The notes: a model not told the origin generated them from the letters alone. Counted from the first letter of the stretch, positions 26,001 to 35,403 are shown. The stretch: 64,000 nucleotides of DNA from Isosphaera pallida ATCC 43644 (GCF_000186345.1 NC_014962.1:2170001-2234000), one strand, 5' to 3'. Translations and numbers: made by a program.

Positions 26001-27605
26001 ATCCGCGCTAAGGTGCAATCCCTAGCGCTAGCTCAAGGCCCCGACCAAGCGATCGAGTACCTGAAACAACGCGCCGCGGAAAACCCCGACGGCATCGCCA
26101 ACCGCTTGCTGGTGGCCGCGTTGCGCGAGCGTCAGCGGTTCGACGAGGCCGACCAGCTGGTGGGTCGTCTCCGTCAACGCCAACCCCGGGACCGCTCGCT
26201 GGCGCTGGAGTCAATCCAACTGGCCGAGATTCGCAGTCGCCAGGCCCTGGAGCAAGGCGATCTGGAACAAGCCGACGCGCTGATGGAGACCACCCGCGAA
26301 CGGATCGAGGAGGCCCGACGCGCCTTCCCCGAGGCGGTGGAATTCGTCGAGGCGGCTTGCGAACTGGCATTGCGGCGGGGCCGGCCCGATCAGGCCATGC
26401 AACTGAGTCAACAGCTCGACAAGCTCGATCCCACGTCGATGGGCGGCCCGCTCACCCGAGCTCAAGTCTACTTGGAGCAGGGTCAAAGCGTGTTGGCGGT
26501 CGAGCAAATGGAGGAAGCGCTGAAGCGGAACCCGCGTCGCCTGGACCTTCGAATTCGCATGGGTGAACTGTTGCTGGACCTAGGGCGTCCCGCCGAGACC
26601 CTGACCCAAGCCGATTGGGTTCTCAAGCGGGTTCCCAATCACGGGGTGGCGACCATCCTCAAGGCCCGTGCTCTGACCGCGTTGACCGCCTCCGCCGAAA
26701 AGGCCGCCGCCAACCGTCGGGAAGCGATCGCGCTGCTGAGCAACCTGGTCCAAGCCCGTCCCCGCCTCGTTGAGGCCGCGCAACGTTTGGCTGAATTGCA
26801 TCTCATCGAGGGACGCCGTGACGATGCGGTCAAAGTGATCGAAACGACCCTCCAGGCCAACCCCAACGATGCGGCCGCGGTGGGCCAATTGGTTCAAGTT
26901 CTCACCGCCCCGCTTCAAGATCAGCCAGTAGGCAAGGCCGAACTCGCCCGGGCTGAGGGAATCGCCGAGTCGGCCGCTCAGAACGACCCCGAAGGCCGGA
27001 TCGCCCTGGCGGTCTCGATCGGCTACGCCAAGTCGCGTCGCCTCGACGAGGCGATCCTTTGGGCCGACCGGGCCGTTCAGGTCGAACGCCCCTCCACGTT
27101 CGCCTGGCTCCATTTGGCCGGTCTGCTTCTGAGCCGGGCCGAATTGACTCCCGACCATCCCCAAGCCCGATCCGGTCTAGAACAGGCCGCCCACCTATAC
27201 GCTCAGGCGCTGGCGCGTCAACCCAACCTGATCGAAGCGGCCAACAACCGCGCTTGGATCCTTCATCGCCACCTGGGACGCCACCAGGAGGCGATGGAGG
27301 TGGTCGATGCCTTGACGCGGCGGATCGATCCGAGCCTGCTTCCCCCGGCCTTCTTCGACACCGTCGGCGCGATCCAGGAAGCCTTGGGACGAACCGAAGA
27401 GGCCGAACGCAGCTACGCCCGAGGCCTGGAACGTCTCCCCAACGAGCCGGTCTTGAATTTCCATCTGGGCCGCTTGTTGGCCAACGACCCCAGCCGCACC
27501 CAAACCGCCCTAGAACACCTCCGTCGTGCCCAGGCCGGTCAAGCCCGGCTCAAGCCCGACATGAAGCGGGAACTCGACGCCCTCTTGGCCCGCTTGGGCG
27601 GCTGA
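23001..27605 (+). CDS. Giant membrane-anchored TPR-repeat protein
   Basis: Predicted 1534 aa. One N-terminal membrane segment (PLLILSGVFVVIAAIGLLAF, residues 8-27) is followed by a long array of helical tetratricopeptide-like repeats; clear units begin at SGQLNEAVIHYRRALQREP (near residue 48) and recur to the end (GRTEEAERSYARGLERLP, near 1460). It is therefore probably anchored in the inner membrane with its scaffold outside the cytoplasm. The architecture resembles PEP-CTERM/EPS-associated PrsT-type or secretin-assembly TPR proteins, but no adjacent genes support a specific role. GGAG precedes the ATG at 23001. Confidence 0.85.
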   Translation: MTVRWKPLLILSGVFVVIAAIGLLAFSYSMNSGAQDLVELARAAKASGQLNEAVIHYRRALQREPRAAAIHWELAQVQAEQVAGLSGSAREQALADWRGTLVEAATYDRGMLEPRLALLRLALERGEMSEAGRWADEVAALAPEQPEAAYVRGLMAVEADNAQLAKARECLAILEQSQPRLPRADWLAYKIAERTSPAEAAEVLKRVRAAVEPDKLAIPDRLALIRLRALDLGKAEDPEDQLIRADRLRQTIHHLIDRHPMTPLILHQVNVVVEEAQRRLKQLLVARPELANQAKPHLEALEADLTALFETALADGGDNPDLRILQIHADHLMFKGDREGSLQTVKRALALPSAGNPNLGRSVLFLKETAVKAALSDPSDPDRFNKASFYLNDLIASEDPYFQGMGHLFQGAIDLERSGLATGTADRADTEAAKLRDKATVHLREAVARLPKLATAQALYGIALILGNEPALGRQHLANAYELGNLEVRYQLWAAFAMVQTGYPEEAERIAQGLRQGIETRVLPESLRKTILMLEGEIAQARKTPEQLRVAYAKFQEAIQAGQELTPALKVRLAQIQIVLGRTDVGLGMIEDLRKDGRGGAAAEKLAVLTLLEQQRRDEAYQTLDEARRRYPDDEDLVALHSALKIRDGKAEEADALLAEFLETHPTSVKIAQTRAQVLADQLNRRHQARALLAETANRSKASGPLAQLALMDLADGDLAAVESHIAEMRKRWPDSAAADLLASQLALVRGDRAEVSRLLAEAVRKDPTNKIALYWKANLDLAGGARDDAQEALNQLASADLTKEIEPGLSLSKAAELSLARAAAREGNLDEALDRLRELIREDENHQGHGRLSRRARWQIVTLHVAKNEVNEAFKQTQAILNDPINPPQPEDRLQAARVFRDLKRPAEAVAQLDLVLKDQPGRIDALVSKALCLHDLQKDHEGAEVIRRAIADHPQAPADLYGMLAAFENLLPPAETRAERIARILDEGLAREPNNPDLIRAKVQSLALAQGPDQAIEYLKQRAAENPDGIANRLLVAALRERQRFDEADQLVGRLRQRQPRDRSLALESIQLAEIRSRQALEQGDLEQADALMETTRERIEEARRAFPEAVEFVEAACELALRRGRPDQAMQLSQQLDKLDPTSMGGPLTRAQVYLEQGQSVLAVEQMEEALKRNPRRLDLRIRMGELLLDLGRPAETLTQADWVLKRVPNHGVATILKARALTALTASAEKAAANRREAIALLSNLVQARPRLVEAAQRLAELHLIEGRRDDAVKVIETTLQANPNDAAAVGQLVQVLTAPLQDQPVGKAELARAEGIAESAAQNDPEGRIALAVSIGYAKSRRLDEAILWADRAVQVERPSTFAWLHLAGLLLSRAELTPDHPQARSGLEQAAHLYAQALARQPNLIEAANNRAWILHRHLGRHQEAMEVVDALTRRIDPSLLPPAFFDTVGAIQEALGRTEEAERSYARGLERLPNEPVLNFHLGRLLANDPSRTQTALEHLRRAQAGQARLKPDMKRELDALLARLGG

Positions 27606-27864
27606 GACAACCCCGGCGGGTTCCAGTCGAACCGCTCCGCCCAACCTTCAACCCCGACAACCGCCCGGGACGGCTCCCCACCTCCCGGTCGGTTCACGTC
27701 GCGTTCGTGGGGTTGGTGCCTCGGGCCGCTCGACAGACCTTGGTTCGATTTGGTAGGGTATCCTCCAGCTGGATTGAATGGTGTCCCACTCTCCGGCTGG
27801 ATTCCGGTCCCCCGCGGGGTGGGTTGTATTTCGCCTACCGAAGTTCATCTTAGGACCAACACCC

Positions 27865-28473
27865 GTGCACTCCGAATGGCTGACCTGGGGGGCCGCCGGC
27901 CTTGCCCTGATGTCGATGATGAGTTGGAGCGCGCTGAGCGCCTCGGCTGGTTCCACGCAAGCCGCCGACGACCCGACTCCCCGCGTCATTCTAGAGACCA
28001 CTCTGGGCAATGTGGTGATCGAACTCGACGCCGTCAAAGCGCCGATCACCACCAAGAATTTCCTCACCTACGTGGATGCGAAGTTCTACGATGGATTGAT
28101 CTTTCATCGGGTCATTCCGGGCTTCATGATCCAGGGGGGTGGGTTCGATCCGGGGATGAACGAGAAGAAGACGCTCAAGCCGATCAAGAACGAGGCCTCC
28201 AACGGTCTGAAAAACCTGCGGGGCACCCTAGCGATGGCCCGCACTAACGACCCGGATTCGGCCACCGCTCAGTTTTTCATCAACGTCAAGGACAACGACT
28301 TCCTCAACGCCTCACCCGGCAACGCTGGCTACGCCGTTTTCGGGAAGGTCGTCGAAGGTATGGACGTGGTGGACAAAATCGTCTCCGTCCCCACCAAAAC
28401 GGTCCAGTTCTACGAGAACGTGCCGGTGGAGCCGGTGGTGATCAAGTCGGCCCGCCGCATCACCACTAAGTGA
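27865..28473 (+). CDS. Exported cyclophilin-type peptidyl-prolyl isomerase
   Basis: Predicted 202 aa. A cyclophilin fold catalyses cis-trans isomerisation of proline bonds. After a signal peptide ([20 protein letters not shown], cleaved near ASAGS or TQAA) come the family blocks [32 protein letters not shown] (Arg and Phe of the active site), [32 protein letters not shown] and [15 protein letters not shown]. Length and motifs fit PpiA-type periplasmic enzymes. GTG at 27865 is chosen because AGGA lies ten bases upstream and it starts the signal peptide; the frame extends 29 codons upstream without similarity. Confidence 0.94.
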   Translation: MHSEWLTWGAAGLALMSMMSWSALSASAGSTQAADDPTPRVILETTLGNVVIELDAVKAPITTKNFLTYVDAKFYDGLIFHRVIPGFMIQGGGFDPGMNEKKTLKPIKNEASNGLKNLRGTLAMARTNDPDSATAQFFINVKDNDFLNASPGNAGYAVFGKVVEGMDVVDKIVSVPTKTVQFYENVPVEPVVIKSARRITTK

Positions 28474-28775
28474 GGAGACCAGAGCCAGACCGGCGGCTTG
28501 GGGTTGGTATCACCCAGGAAATCGGTGTCCTCCGTTTTCTCGCCGCTTCAAACCCGCCGGAGGCAGCTGGCTCCCTTGACCGAATCTTCGGGTTGTCTAA
28601 CATCGTTGCGAAGGATGCGAGTCGGCCGGGTCGCGCTCCCCGTCGAAACCGACCGCCTAGGCTGATTGGTTCGGGGGAGTCGAGTCCGGTTTGCTCGACT
28701 CTGGGCCGCCCACGTTGTGAGGCGCTGTTTTGGCCCGTTTCACGTCTCCACGTTTATTCCGAGGGTTCGCCGCTC
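28474..28775. other. Intergenic 302 bp before the ferredoxin gene
   Basis: Nothing recognisable as a gene. GAGGGTTCGCCGCTC at the end is the ribosome-binding region of the ferredoxin gene. No clear hairpin or promoter hexamers found. Confidence 0.3.
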
Positions 28776-29072
28776 ATGGCCCATGTGGTCACAGCTCCCT
28801 GCTTTGAATGCAAATACACCGACTGTGTCGTGGTGTGCCCGGTCGAGTGTTTCTACGAAGGCGAACAGATGCTCTACATTCACCCCGATGAGTGCATCGA
28901 CTGCGAAGCCTGTGTGCCCGAGTGCCCCGTTGAAGCCATCTTCCACGAGGACAACGTGCCGGCCGACTATAAAGAGTTTATCGCTTTGAACGCCGAGAAA
29001 GCCCCTCACTTGCCGGTCATCACCCAGAGTAAGACTCCTATGGAAGGACCGGCCTGCAAGGGCCGCAAGTAA
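28776..29072 (+). CDS. fdxA: 7Fe ferredoxin (3Fe-4S / 4Fe-4S)
   Basis: Predicted 98 aa electron carrier. The N-terminus [20 protein letters not shown] continues into CPVECF with the cysteine spacing of FdxA-type seven-iron ferredoxins; the second cluster is [17 protein letters not shown]. The C-terminal 40 residues ([19 protein letters not shown] and on) form the usual extension. The ATG at 28776 is the normal family start. It is monocistronic: a perfect intrinsic terminator follows at 29168. A ferredoxin-NADP reductase that could use it is encoded 8 kb downstream, not linked. Confidence 0.95.
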   Translation: MAHVVTAPCFECKYTDCVVVCPVECFYEGEQMLYIHPDECIDCEACVPECPVEAIFHEDNVPADYKEFIALNAEKAPHLPVITQSKTPMEGPACKGRK

Positions 29073-29167
29073 CGTAAGGAGGGGAGGTCGGCGGCGGTCG
29101 TCGCTTGGCGGTCGATCCTCAGTGTACGCTTCCCTGGTTTAGTTCGCATCCTTCGACAACCCTGCGG

Positions 29168-29200
29168 CCCCGGAGGACAGATCCTCCGGGGTCTTTATTT
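29168..29200 (+). terminator. Rho-independent terminator of the ferredoxin gene
   Basis: Perfect 10-bp stem CCCCGGAGGA (29168-29177), loop CAGA, TCCTCCGGGG (29182-29191), followed by TCTTTATTT. It lies 96 bases after the stop codon. This is the clearest intrinsic terminator in the window. Confidence 0.9.
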
Positions 29201-29343
29201 CGAAGGCCGTCCGATCCGCGCTCATGGTCGCGTGGCCTGGCGTTGAGCCGTCGTGTGCGTTTTCTCTTTGGTTCTTTGGACTTGTTCACCCGCGACCCGT
29301 CGCGCCCGCATCCGCCGGGTGGGACGGTGGGAATGGAACGCCG

Positions 29344-30612
29344 ATGTCCTCCTCCGCCCCCAACTCCGACCCCGCTACCTTCCCGCTGTCCACTCCGCTT
29401 CGGCCCCGCGTGGTTCTCAAGGCTCGCCGCGCCCGTCCATTCTTCGCTCGCCACCCTTGGGTACTGGTCAACTCGATCGAGCGGATCGAATGGTCTGATT
29501 CTGTGGATAAGATCACGCCAGGGGCTGAGGTCGATCTGGTTAGTTTCGAGGGCAAGTGGATCGCGCGGGGGTTGTACAACCCCTCCAGTTCAATCCGGGT
29601 TCGTCTGTATCGTTGGGAAGATGGCCCCCTCGACTCCCCGTTTTGGAATCGGCGTTTGGAGGAGGCGGTGCGTTTCCGCCAAACCACTCTCGCGGTCCCC
29701 TTGGCCCTGGAGGATCCCGCTTCGGCGTGCCGTCTGGTTTACAGCGAGGCCGACGGCCTTTCGGGCCTGATCGTCGATCGTTACGCTGACTGGCTGGCGA
29801 TCCAGTTCAACGGTCTGGGGATGTATCGCCGTAAGGATCACCTCATTCCCAAACTTTTGGAACTCACCGGAGCCGTCGGCGCAGTGGCCCGCTTCGATAA
29901 GGTGATTGCCGACCAGGAAGGTCTGGCGGAAAGCGACAAGGTGATGGTCGGCGAGCCTCCCTCGGCCCCTCTGGAAATCCGTCAGGACGGATTAACCTAT
30001 TTGGCCGACGTGCTTTATGGTCAAAAGACTGGGTTGTATCTGGATCAACGGCTCAATCGCCTGGCGGCCGCCCGCTACGCGCGGGGCCGTTGCGTGTTGG
30101 ACCTGTATTGCCACGTTGGCGGTTTCAGCCTGGTCGCGCTCAAACATGGGGGAGCCGTCTCGTCGTTGGGGTTCGACTCCTCCTCGGTCGCGGTGGAGTT
30201 CGCGCGGCGCCACGCGGTGATCAACCATCTGCCAACCGCCCGCTTCGAGGTCGCCCACGTACCCGACGCCCTCAAAATGCTCAAGGCCACCGGACGAACC
30301 TTCGGCATGGTGGTGGTCGATCCACCCAAGTTCGCCCGCTCGACCAAGGGGGTCGAAGAAGCTGTCAAGGCTTATGTTCGTCTCAATTGCGACGCCGTGA
30401 GCCTGCTAGAACCCGACGGCATCCTCGTCACCTGCTCTTGTTCCGGCTTGATCGAGCGTGAACTGTTTCTGCAACTTCTCGGCCACGTCGCCGAGCAAAC
30501 TGGGCGAACCATCCAAATCCTGGAAAGCCGCGGCCAAGCGCCCGATCACCCGGTCGCCGCCAACTGCCTTGAGACAGACTACCTCAAATGTGTGATCGCG
30601 CGGATTCTCTGA
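29344..30612 (+). CDS. RlmI-like 23S rRNA (cytosine-C5)-methyltransferase family protein
   Basis: Predicted 422 aa. An N-terminal PUA domain (VVLKARRARPFFARHPWV, about 22-100) precedes a class I SAM methyltransferase domain: LYGQKTGLYLDQRLNR, VLDLYCHVGGFSLVALKHG (SAM loop), GFDSSS, VVVDPPKFA (catalytic-type DPPK/DPPxF) and a C-terminal CSCSG with the cysteine used by RlmI-type cytosine enzymes. It likely methylates 23S rRNA, but the site is not predictable. I take the ATG at 29344; the frame extends 40 codons upstream across the ferredoxin terminator region, which is not coding. It converges on the zinc-ribbon gene. Confidence 0.9.
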   Translation: MSSSAPNSDPATFPLSTPLRPRVVLKARRARPFFARHPWVLVNSIERIEWSDSVDKITPGAEVDLVSFEGKWIARGLYNPSSSIRVRLYRWEDGPLDSPFWNRRLEEAVRFRQTTLAVPLALEDPASACRLVYSEADGLSGLIVDRYADWLAIQFNGLGMYRRKDHLIPKLLELTGAVGAVARFDKVIADQEGLAESDKVMVGEPPSAPLEIRQDGLTYLADVLYGQKTGLYLDQRLNRLAAARYARGRCVLDLYCHVGGFSLVALKHGGAVSSLGFDSSSVAVEFARRHAVINHLPTARFEVAHVPDALKMLKATGRTFGMVVVDPPKFARSTKGVEEAVKAYVRLNCDAVSLLEPDGILVTCSCSGLIERELFLQLLGHVAEQTGRTIQILESRGQAPDHPVAANCLETDYLKCVIARIL

Positions 30613-30677
30613 ACGCATCGCGGATCATCCACACGACATAGCGTCTACTCACCTTTGAATGACCAAGTCCCGTTCGT

Positions 30678-30775
30678 GCCGCCGGCGTGATTCTGGCGGC
30701 GTGGTTGGTGGAGGGTGAAAGGGAGTCGATCCTCATTGGGGAATCGAATCGCGCCGGCGTGTGTCAGCCGCGATT
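30678..30775. terminator. Hairpins between convergent genes
   Basis: GCCGCC/GGCGGC (30678-30683 with 30695-30700) and AATCGCG/CGCGATT (30747-30753 with 30769-30775). No T-runs. They lie between the 3' ends of the methyltransferase and zinc-ribbon genes and may act as weak bidirectional terminators. Confidence 0.35.
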
Positions 30776-30818
30776 GTCGCGTCGGCTTGGGGTTGCGTTG
30801 TAGCCGGAAGCAAGCGGG

Positions 30819-31166
30819 CTAGTTGGAACTGAAATCCAGTTTGCGGGCGTTGCGGCGTCCCAGTCCCAACGGGTCGGCGATGAATTGGGCGCGACAGGCG
30901 GGGCAGAGGTCGTATCGAAAGCCACGGGTTTGTTCTTCATCCTGCGCGTCAGCTTGAGCTTGCTGGGTGGCGGGATCGGCCACGAGACGAAGGGCTTCCT
31001 GGCGACGGATCATCTCAGCGATCGACTCCAGGGCGTCCTCCTCCCATTCGGTCTCGTCGAGACGTTCGGGATCTGGTTGAGCCACGACTTCGATTCGCAC
31101 AACGAACCTTCGGTCCTCCACAGGATCCAGGGACTTCCCACAAAGATCACATGAAAGGTGAATCAT
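30819..31166 (-). CDS. Small zinc-ribbon-like protein, conserved hypothetical
   Basis: Predicted 115 aa, named function unknown. Two Cys pairs, CDLCGKSLDP near residue 6 and LCPACRAQFI near residue 88, could bind one zinc ion across an acidic helical insertion (TEWEEDALESIAEMIRRQ). The central region (FVVRIEVVAQPD) resembles the start of small domains in planctomycete proteins that begin with a Zn ribbon; I do not recognise a family. No signal peptide. The ATG at 31166 starts MIHLSCDLCGK, a natural N-terminus; a TTG five codons upstream is possible. It lies 166 bases after the YfhO-like gene on the same strand and may be its last cotranscribed gene. Confidence 0.72.
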   Translation of the reverse strand: MIHLSCDLCGKSLDPVEDRRFVVRIEVVAQPDPERLDETEWEEDALESIAEMIRRQEALRLVADPATQQAQADAQDEEQTRGFRYDLCPACRAQFIADPLGLGRRNARKLDFSSN

Positions 31167-31332
31167 TCGAGTCAAACCCAATTGAGGGAGGGAGAACCGA
31201 TTTGGTCATCCCGCAAGACGTCAACTCAACGACCAAGCCGAGTCAGCGTAAGCCGCTCCTGGTCGTCGTCCATCCCATCACGTCCGGATTCTAACCCATC
31301 CGAAACCAGGTGGGAACGGGAACGCGGTTGAC

Positions 31333-33897
31333 TCAAGAACTGCGGTGAAACCGGATCAGGACTCCCAAGATCACTAGCAGGGTCGCGCCGGCCACGGCCA
31401 ACCCCCAAGCGACCTCGGGAGGCTCGTACACCACGTCGATCCAACGGGGACACGGTGGGCCAGCGGTGGTTTCGTCACGGTTGGCCACCACCACGAAGCA
31501 TGGGCCCAGTTCGGGCGGGCACGGCTCCAAGGGCAGGGCTCGGCCCTGATCGTCGCGTGCCTTCCAACCGGGATCGAAGGTCTGCCGCACGAACCACCGT
31601 CGCTCGGCGGGTTGAGTTGGTCCCGAGTTTTCCAGCCCTGGCCCGAACAGGCACGGATCTGGTTCGATCCGCCAGTGACCCGACCGCAACCGCGTGACTC
31701 GGTCCCGCCAGGGTGGTCTGCCGTCCAACGGGCGCACGGTGGGACCCGGCGGTCGCAGCCAGGCGATCCAAACCGGCCGGCCTCGACGGCCAAGCGAAGC
31801 GGACGGCTCGACAACTTCCCAGGCGTCCAAACGTGGTCGGATGGTCTCGGGCGGAGGAGTGTCGGCCACCAACGCCTCGACGCCCGCTGCCTCCAGACGT
31901 GTCCAGCCCCGCTCGACCCCCGCCCAGGTGATGTCGCGGCGACTGGTGCGGTTGGTCCCACTGGTCTTCTCAAACAATGGTTCGAGAAACGCCAACATGG
32001 CGGTCTGTTCAATCGAATCATAGTTCCTCAAATCGGCCAGGCCAAACCGCATCGCCAGATTGGGCGGCAACTCGGCTCCCAAGCCAACGACTCGCCCACC
32101 CTCGCCCAGCCGCTCCCGAAGACGGCACAGGGTCGGCGGCCACGGCTCGAACCGCGCCAAGTCGGGATCGATCAACGGATGCTGACCTTGAACCAGCCGG
32201 GCCAGATCCAACCCAATCGCCCCCCCCAACACGACCGCTGACCAAACCAATGTCGTACCCGCCTTGGGGGTTTGCAAACGAAGCCTCAGGGCCCACCATC
32301 CTGCTAGAGCAAGACATCCGGTGGTGAAGAAATGCCAGATTCCAAAGGTCTGAATCGCTTCTAAGCGACGAGCGACCCGAATCTCCAACTCGGCCGGTTC
32401 GATCCGCGGATTGACCGCCAGGGCGTCGGCCCGAATCCAACGCTCCCAAGAGGGACCCGCCAGAGCCACCCCAACCGCGACGACCCAAACCAACACGCCT
32501 CCCGCCAGTAACATGCGACCAACCCATGCCGCCTGACGCTTCGACCAGGGCAGGGGATCACGGCGACACCACGCGTCCCAACCCAAACCGCCCAGGATTG
32601 CCAGAGCGAAGAGACACCACAGCGTCAAACGGCGATGGTCAATCGCGTTGAGAAGCGGCACCGCCCGCACGAGGTTGATCGCCGGAGGCACCTCCAAAGC
32701 GACCAACCCCCCCGCCACCCCTACGCCCAAGGCGAACCATGCCGGGCGGATCGTTGACCACGCCACGCCTGGTCGAACGCGACGATGATCCAAGTCGTTC
32801 GACGCGACGCGACGCGACGCGGTCCAACCTAGAGGTGCCAACACCATCAACGTCAGCATCCCGGCGAATCCACCGGCCGACTCGTTGAGGTTGTCGGCCC
32901 CAAGAGGACGCGCCAAATTGGGATGGCCTCGGCGCTGACTGCCCAACGCCAGTGCATCCACGAACCGAATGGCTTCGATCCATCGGGGTGGCACCAACGC
33001 GAGCGGCCAGGGGCGTTCCGCGGCGCGATCCTCCCACACCGGTGAACGCCCAAGGTAGGCCAGCAAGGGCAGCCAGACCGCGGCACTGAGACCGATCGCC
33101 AGCAGAAACCCCGCCAGACCGGCCCTCAAACCGCGACGGTCGGACGCGCGGAACAGTCCCCAAGCAGCGGTCAATATCCAAACGTGCGCAGCGGTCTGCA
33201 CATGACCGCCTAGACAGGAAAAGGTCAACGGCAACGCCAACACCGCCGACCGTTGCGCTGAGGGATGTTCCACCAAACGATCGGCTGCCAGCAAACACCA
33301 AGGAAGCCACGCCGACGACGAGGCGACAGTGTGGTGCAGCCAAAGGGTTGTGAAGCCGCCGAAGGCATAGGCCAAGCCGGCGAACCAACGACCCGGCCTC
33401 TGCAGACCCCAGCGATCTGCCAGCAGGAACATTCCCCAACCTGACACCATCCAACGCGCCCAGAGAACCCAGGCAAAGGTGAAAGGGGGTTGACCCAGAT
33501 AGGAAATCAGATGAAACGGATCCAACACCGCCGATTGGGCATTGGCCCAGTGCGGCGCGCCCAAGGCGACCCGATCGTTCCAAAGCGGCAACCACCCTTG
33601 CCAAAGCGCTGCCCGATTGAACTCGACCCACGGCTCGAACTGAAGGGTGGGATCGGTCTGAAGCCGGTTGCGCGGCTCATAGGGCAACACCGCGCCCGGC
33701 TCGGCCAACCCCTCGAAGACCGCGGTGGCCAGCACCCAATCGCTGGGACTGGCCACCTTGAACCCCACCAGCGCCGGCCCCAGCGGCCATCCGGCCAGCA
33801 ACCCCAAAACGATCAGAAAGGCGATCGTTTCCCACCGTCTTGGTTTGGTCCACGAGGACGCGGCCAAGATGGACCCGCGGTCACAAGGAGTCGGCAT
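31333..33897 (-). CDS. Large polytopic membrane protein, YfhO-like
   Basis: Predicted 854 aa. A first membrane segment (IAFLIVLGLLAGWPLGPALV) is followed by a loop with FEPWVEFNRAALWQGWLPLW and NAQSAVLDPFHL, then ten or more membrane segments, and a C-terminal soluble domain with RWFVRQTFDPGWKARDDQGR and a final membrane helix. The loop and the C-terminal pattern match YfhO-family proteins, which act in polyprenyl-linked glycosylation of cell-surface polymers (lipoteichoic acid in Firmicutes). The substrate here is unknown. Its ATG lies inside the end of rsgA (17-base overlap), so it is probably translated from the same message. Confidence 0.8.
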   Translation of the reverse strand: MPTPCDRGSILAASSWTKPRRWETIAFLIVLGLLAGWPLGPALVGFKVASPSDWVLATAVFEGLAEPGAVLPYEPRNRLQTDPTLQFEPWVEFNRAALWQGWLPLWNDRVALGAPHWANAQSAVLDPFHLISYLGQPPFTFAWVLWARWMVSGWGMFLLADRWGLQRPGRWFAGLAYAFGGFTTLWLHHTVASSSAWLPWCLLAADRLVEHPSAQRSAVLALPLTFSCLGGHVQTAAHVWILTAAWGLFRASDRRGLRAGLAGFLLAIGLSAAVWLPLLAYLGRSPVWEDRAAERPWPLALVPPRWIEAIRFVDALALGSQRRGHPNLARPLGADNLNESAGGFAGMLTLMVLAPLGWTASRRVASNDLDHRRVRPGVAWSTIRPAWFALGVGVAGGLVALEVPPAINLVRAVPLLNAIDHRRLTLWCLFALAILGGLGWDAWCRRDPLPWSKRQAAWVGRMLLAGGVLVWVVAVGVALAGPSWERWIRADALAVNPRIEPAELEIRVARRLEAIQTFGIWHFFTTGCLALAGWWALRLRLQTPKAGTTLVWSAVVLGGAIGLDLARLVQGQHPLIDPDLARFEPWPPTLCRLRERLGEGGRVVGLGAELPPNLAMRFGLADLRNYDSIEQTAMLAFLEPLFEKTSGTNRTSRRDITWAGVERGWTRLEAAGVEALVADTPPPETIRPRLDAWEVVEPSASLGRRGRPVWIAWLRPPGPTVRPLDGRPPWRDRVTRLRSGHWRIEPDPCLFGPGLENSGPTQPAERRWFVRQTFDPGWKARDDQGRALPLEPCPPELGPCFVVVANRDETTAGPPCPRWIDVVYEPPEVAWGLAVAGATLLVILGVLIRFHRSS

Positions 33898-35152
33898 CGC
33901 CTTCCAGCGGTTGTTGGAAAAAGAGCTTCAAGTAACTTTCATAGCGGCCATCATGAATCAATCCCTCGGCCACCGCCTCCTTCACCGCGCATCCCGACTC
34001 GTGGGTATGGGTGCAGTCTGGAAAACGGCAGTGGGGAATCAACGGGCGGAACTCCGGGAAATAGCCCTCGATCTCGCTAGGCACCACTCCCCAAAGCTCG
34101 AACTGGCGCAGTCCCGGCGTATCAACCACAAACCCTCCCGAGGAGGTGCGGATCAATTCGGCGGTGGTGGTCGTGTGTTTCCCTTTGTGCGTCTGGCTAG
34201 AAACCTCGCCCACTTTCAGGTGGATCGCCGGATCGACGGCGTTGATCAGCGAGCTTTTCCCCACTCCGCTTTGACCGGAAAGCGCGGTGATGCCCCGTTG
34301 CAGAATCGTTCTCAGACGATCCAACCCCACCCCGCTTTTGACCGAGGTGACGAGGGTTTCGTAGCCGAGTTGAGCGTAGAGCCCCACAATCCATTGATAA
34401 TGGGCTAGATCGACCAAATCAGCCTTGTTGAACACGATCACGGGACGGACTCCACCCCGCTCGGCCGAGATCAAATAGCGGTCAATCAAGCCGGGTTTGA
34501 GTCCCGGATCCTCGAAGGCCGAGACGATCAACAGCTGATCGACATTCGCGACCAACACATGCTCGCGCTTGCGATAACCGCGGGTGACGATGCCGCGACG
34601 GCGTTCCACTTTTTCGATGAAGCCCTCGCTCCCCCCCGGGCGATCGGGACGAAACCAGACCCGATCACCCACGGCTAGCACGCCGCGGCCGTCGATCGCC
34701 AGGGTTTTGAGCAGGCGGCGAAGTCGGCAACGCACCAACCGGCCGTCACCGTCCGCTTCGACGACCGAGTTGAGACCGTGGATCCGCACCACCCGACCTG
34801 GCTCGCAGCGGCTCAGATCGACCGCCAGCATGGCGAAGGGTTCCAGAGCGTCGTCAGGGGTGTCGCCGCGTGTCTCTCCGTCTTGTTCCTCTTCGGCGGT
34901 GGTCACAATCGTCCGCTTGCGAGACAGGTCGCCCCGCGCCCGAACCCGCTCCGAACTGGTGAGCCGATCCTCCAACTCTCCCAGTTCCAGGGCATGGAAC
35001 GAGTGGCTTCCCGACGCCGGAGAAGCGACCTTCGGCGCGTCTTCTCGGAGGTCGTTTTGAAAGTCGCGGGTCAGGTCGTTGTCGCGGGTCCGCTTGCCGC
35101 GGTTTTTGCGAAACTCGACCCGGACCTTGCGTTTGCCTTGCGATTTGGACAC
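33881..35152 (-). CDS. rsgA: Ribosome small-subunit GTPase RsgA
   Basis: Predicted 423 aa. RsgA is a late 30S assembly GTPase with circularly permuted motifs, and all are visible: NKAD (G4) comes first, then GQSGVGKSSLIN (G1), then DTPG (G3). The C-terminal zinc finger HCRFPDCTHTHESGCAVKEA is complete. The OB-fold domain covers about 110-180. The basic N-terminal tail (KSQGKRKVRVEFRKNRGKR) matches other RsgA proteins. I choose GTG at 35152 because GGAG lies seven bases upstream and the tail begins there; a TTG eight codons earlier is in frame. It overlaps the following YfhO-like gene by 17 bases. Confidence 0.95.
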   Translation of the reverse strand: MSKSQGKRKVRVEFRKNRGKRTRDNDLTRDFQNDLREDAPKVASPASGSHSFHALELGELEDRLTSSERVRARGDLSRKRTIVTTAEEEQDGETRGDTPDDALEPFAMLAVDLSRCEPGRVVRIHGLNSVVEADGDGRLVRCRLRRLLKTLAIDGRGVLAVGDRVWFRPDRPGGSEGFIEKVERRRGIVTRGYRKREHVLVANVDQLLIVSAFEDPGLKPGLIDRYLISAERGGVRPVIVFNKADLVDLAHYQWIVGLYAQLGYETLVTSVKSGVGLDRLRTILQRGITALSGQSGVGKSSLINAVDPAIHLKVGEVSSQTHKGKHTTTTAELIRTSSGGFVVDTPGLRQFELWGVVPSEIEGYFPEFRPLIPHCRFPDCTHTHESGCAVKEAVAEGLIHDGRYESYLKLFFQQPLEGDADSL

Positions 35153-35403
35153 CGAGTCGCTCCACTCCAAAACCAAAACCGACTACCACTGCGACGCGTT
35201 TTGAACCAACCTGTTGGCCCATTCTATCGGGAACGGCACCACCGCCAAGTCGCCTCTGATTCCAGTTCCAATGGGTCCCAACCCCAACAGTTTGCCTCGT
35301 CCCCGATCGCGTCCCATGTGGCAATTGCGGACTTGTCCCCACGAAACCGATCGGGTGAAATCAACCCTCAACCCGTTTTTCATCGCGCGAGGTGCCCGCC
35401 CTT
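35153..35403. promoter_or_regulatory. Divergent region rsgA / carboxyltransferase
   Basis: A 251-base gap with the promoters of both genes. GAGGTG upstream of the ATG at 35404 is a likely ribosome-binding site. I see no clear operator. Confidence 0.35.
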
